From assembly GCA_004366205.1 (NCBI GenBank), contig SIRW01000109.1, forward strand, positions 1 to 50,665: DNA of 50,665 bases. Reading direction: 5' to 3'. This document shows positions 49,253 to 50,665 of the stretch, piece after piece (within the stretch, counting starts at the first letter, position 1; each line of letters starts with the position of its first letter). This stretch comes from Actinomycetota bacterium. GTDB taxonomy: Bacteria > Actinomycetota > Acidimicrobiia > Acidimicrobiales > CADCSY01. The notes beneath the pieces were generated by a model, which saw nothing but the letters and a program-made list of their open reading frames with translations, made no database searches and was not told where the DNA came from. The translations under genes and the position numbers were made by a program.

Positions 49253-50659
49253 GTGGCCGACGCCGTCGCCCGGCGCGACCCGGGCTCGTTCCGCGACCCG
49301 TCCAACGCCGTCCACCACGTGGCCGGCCGCGTCCTCCGGGGTCTCGACGCCACCGCGGCCGCCGACTGGTCGGTGCTGCGCGAGCGGCGGTTCCTCAGCG
49401 AGGCGATGACCGCCGGGCGGGTGGTGCGCACCACCGAGCCGGACGACGGCCGCGCCCTGCTCGGGGAGGGATGGGCGGCGGTGCTGGAGCACGAACCGGT
49501 GCCGTTCCGGTCCTACCCCTACGAGTGGACCTTCACGATGCTGCGCGACGCCGCCGTGCTGCACCTCGACCTGCTGCTGGCCGCCGCGTCCGAGGACTGC
49601 ACGATGGCCGACGGCACCGCCTACAACGTGCAGTGGCACGGCACCCGGCCGGTGTTCGTCGACCTGCTGTCGTTCCGGCCGCTCGGCGACGGTGGGCCCT
49701 GGGCCGGGTACCGGCAGTTCTGCCAGACGTTCCTCTACCCGCTGCTGCTCCAGGCGCACCGCGGCGCGCCCGCCCACCTCGTGCTGCGCAGCCGGGTCGA
49801 GGGCGTCGAGCCCGATGTCGCCCGCCGCCTGCTGGGCCCCACCGGCTGGGCCCGCAAGGGCGCGCTCCGGCACGTCTACCTGCACGCCCTCGCCGAGCAG
49901 CGGATGGGCGGGGCCACCTCGACCGAGGTGGCCGGCGAGCTGCGCGCCGCCGGCTTCGACCGCGAGGTGACCGTCGGGCTGGCCAAGGGCCTGCGCAAGC
50001 TCGTAACCGGTCTGCGGCCGAGCCGGGGCCGGTCGGTGTGGGACCGCTACCGCGACACGTGCTCGTCGAGCGCCGCCGACCAGGCCGCCAAGGCCGAGTT
50101 CGTGCGCCGGGCGCTCGAGGGCCGGGGGCACGAGCTCGTGTGGGACCTCGGGTGCAACGACGGCACCTACGCCCGCATCGCCGCGGACCACGCCCGCACG
50201 GTCGTCGCCCTCGACGCCGACGAGGCCGTCGTCGACCGGCTCTACCGCACGCTGCGGCGCGAGGGCGACGAGCGCATCCTGCCGCTCGTGGTCGACCTGC
50301 TCGACCCGTCCCCGGGGCTGGGCTGGCGCAACCAGGAGCGCCCCGCCTTCGGTGACAGGGAGCGGCCCGACGCCGTGCTCGCCCTCGCCGTCGTGCACCA
50401 CCTGGCCCTCGGCGGCAACGTGCCCCTCGCCGAGGTCGTCGCCTGGCTCGCGGCCCTCGACGCCGAGATCGTCGTCGAGGTGCCCCATCGTGACGACCCG
50501 ATGGTCGGGCGCCTGGTGGCGTCCAAGCCGGCCGGGACGCACGACGACTACGAGCTCGCCACGTTCGTGGCCGCCGCCGAGGACCACTTCACGATCGATG
50601 TGCGCAGCGTGCTGCCCGGTGGCACGCGCAGCCTGTTCCACCTGACGCCCCGGTCGTGA
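49253..50659 (+). CDS. Two-domain class I SAM-dependent methyltransferase
   Basis: This 468-residue protein has an N-terminal half (residues 1-260) with MLRDAAVLHLDLLLAA, YNVQWHGTRPVFVDLLSF and FCQTFLYPLLL segments, which accompanies nodulation-type (NoeA-like) methyltransferases. The C-terminal Rossmann domain has motif I VWDLGCNDG (near residue 296), ALDADE and LALAVVHHLAL. The substrate is unknown; a surface glycan or lipid is plausible. It follows the YLDAGSGS protein closely. The stop overlaps another GTG (50656), so a further coupled gene probably follows outside the window. Confidence 0.85.
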   Translation: MADAVARRDPGSFRDPSNAVHHVAGRVLRGLDATAAADWSVLRERRFLSEAMTAGRVVRTTEPDDGRALLGEGWAAVLEHEPVPFRSYPYEWTFTMLRDAAVLHLDLLLAAASEDCTMADGTAYNVQWHGTRPVFVDLLSFRPLGDGGPWAGYRQFCQTFLYPLLLQAHRGAPAHLVLRSRVEGVEPDVARRLLGPTGWARKGALRHVYLHALAEQRMGGATSTEVAGELRAAGFDREVTVGLAKGLRKLVTGLRPSRGRSVWDRYRDTCSSSAADQAAKAEFVRRALEGRGHELVWDLGCNDGTYARIAADHARTVVALDADEAVVDRLYRTLRREGDERILPLVVDLLDPSPGLGWRNQERPAFGDRERPDAVLALAVVHHLALGGNVPLAEVVAWLAALDAEIVVEVPHRDDPMVGRLVASKPAGTHDDYELATFVAAAEDHFTIDVRSVLPGGTRSLFHLTPRS

Positions 50660-50665
50660 CCGCCC
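50656..50665 (+). CDS. Possible start of the next gene, cut by the window end
   Basis: A GTG overlaps the methyltransferase stop in the GTGA arrangement used repeatedly in this window. Only three codons (V-T-A) are visible, so this is an expectation from pattern only. Confidence 0.3.

Overview
The window is about 50.7 kb of very GC-rich, gene-dense DNA with many GTG starts, many 4-base ATGA/GTGA gene overlaps and few intergenic gaps. The core order uvrC, rapZ, yvcK, gap, pgk, tpiA, secG is typical of Actinomycetota. Together with the Hhy-type hydrogenase subunit, the TrpB2-type enzyme and the UbiB, CaiB and PhyH genes, it suggests a high-GC actinobacterium, most likely of the Acidimicrobiia. 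That placement is inferred from gene content, not from a tree.

Region 1 (1-10319) is housekeeping. It holds the end of uvrC, a DUF1385 membrane protein, a CPBP-type membrane protease gene broken by a 146-bp tandem duplication, a membrane-anchored coiled-coil protein and a methyltransferase. These are followed by rapZ-yvcK, with no whiA where actinobacteria usually carry it, then the lower-glycolysis genes gap-pgk-tpiA and secG.

Region 2 (10372-17855) is a peptide/nickel-type ABC importer operon: lipoprotein binding protein, two permeases, two ATPases and a second, membrane-anchored binding protein. A strong hairpin sits after the first binding protein.

Region 3 (17903-19519) is a small accessory islet behind a tRNA-Leu(GAG) gene. 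It carries an MntA/HepT-type toxin-antitoxin pair whose antitoxin is fused to a DNA-binding domain, with an 18-bp operator-like palindrome over its promoter. Behind it are remnants of a RelE-like toxin and a TetR regulator.

Region 4 (19520-29790) has a cupin protein, a UbiB-family kinase, a TetR regulator with a heterodimeric ABC exporter, a cytochrome P450, a second TetR regulator, and a sensor kinase paired with a stand-alone receiver protein.

Region 5 (29804-36720) has a LigD-like protein with phosphoesterase and polymerase domains but no ligase, an unknown small protein, and a [NiFe]-hydrogenase small subunit of the Hhy (actinobacterial) type without its large subunit. The subunit gene is followed by a secreted His-rich protein gene and is divergent from a three-PAS histidine kinase. 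Several tiny membrane proteins and a YceI-like protein follow.

Region 6 (36744-50665) is metabolic and signalling: a CaiB-type CoA transferase, a secreted protein of unknown role, an exported subtilase with a Trp/Ser/Gly repeat tail, a membrane diguanylate cyclase coupled to a tiny kinase-dimerisation-like protein, a PhyH dioxygenase, a GH2 beta-galactosidase, a patatin-like esterase, a TrpB2-type enzyme, and a small membrane protein with a methyltransferase.

Several genes start 6-8 bases after a TAGNGT hexamer with no ribosome binding site, which suggests leaderless transcripts are common in this organism.
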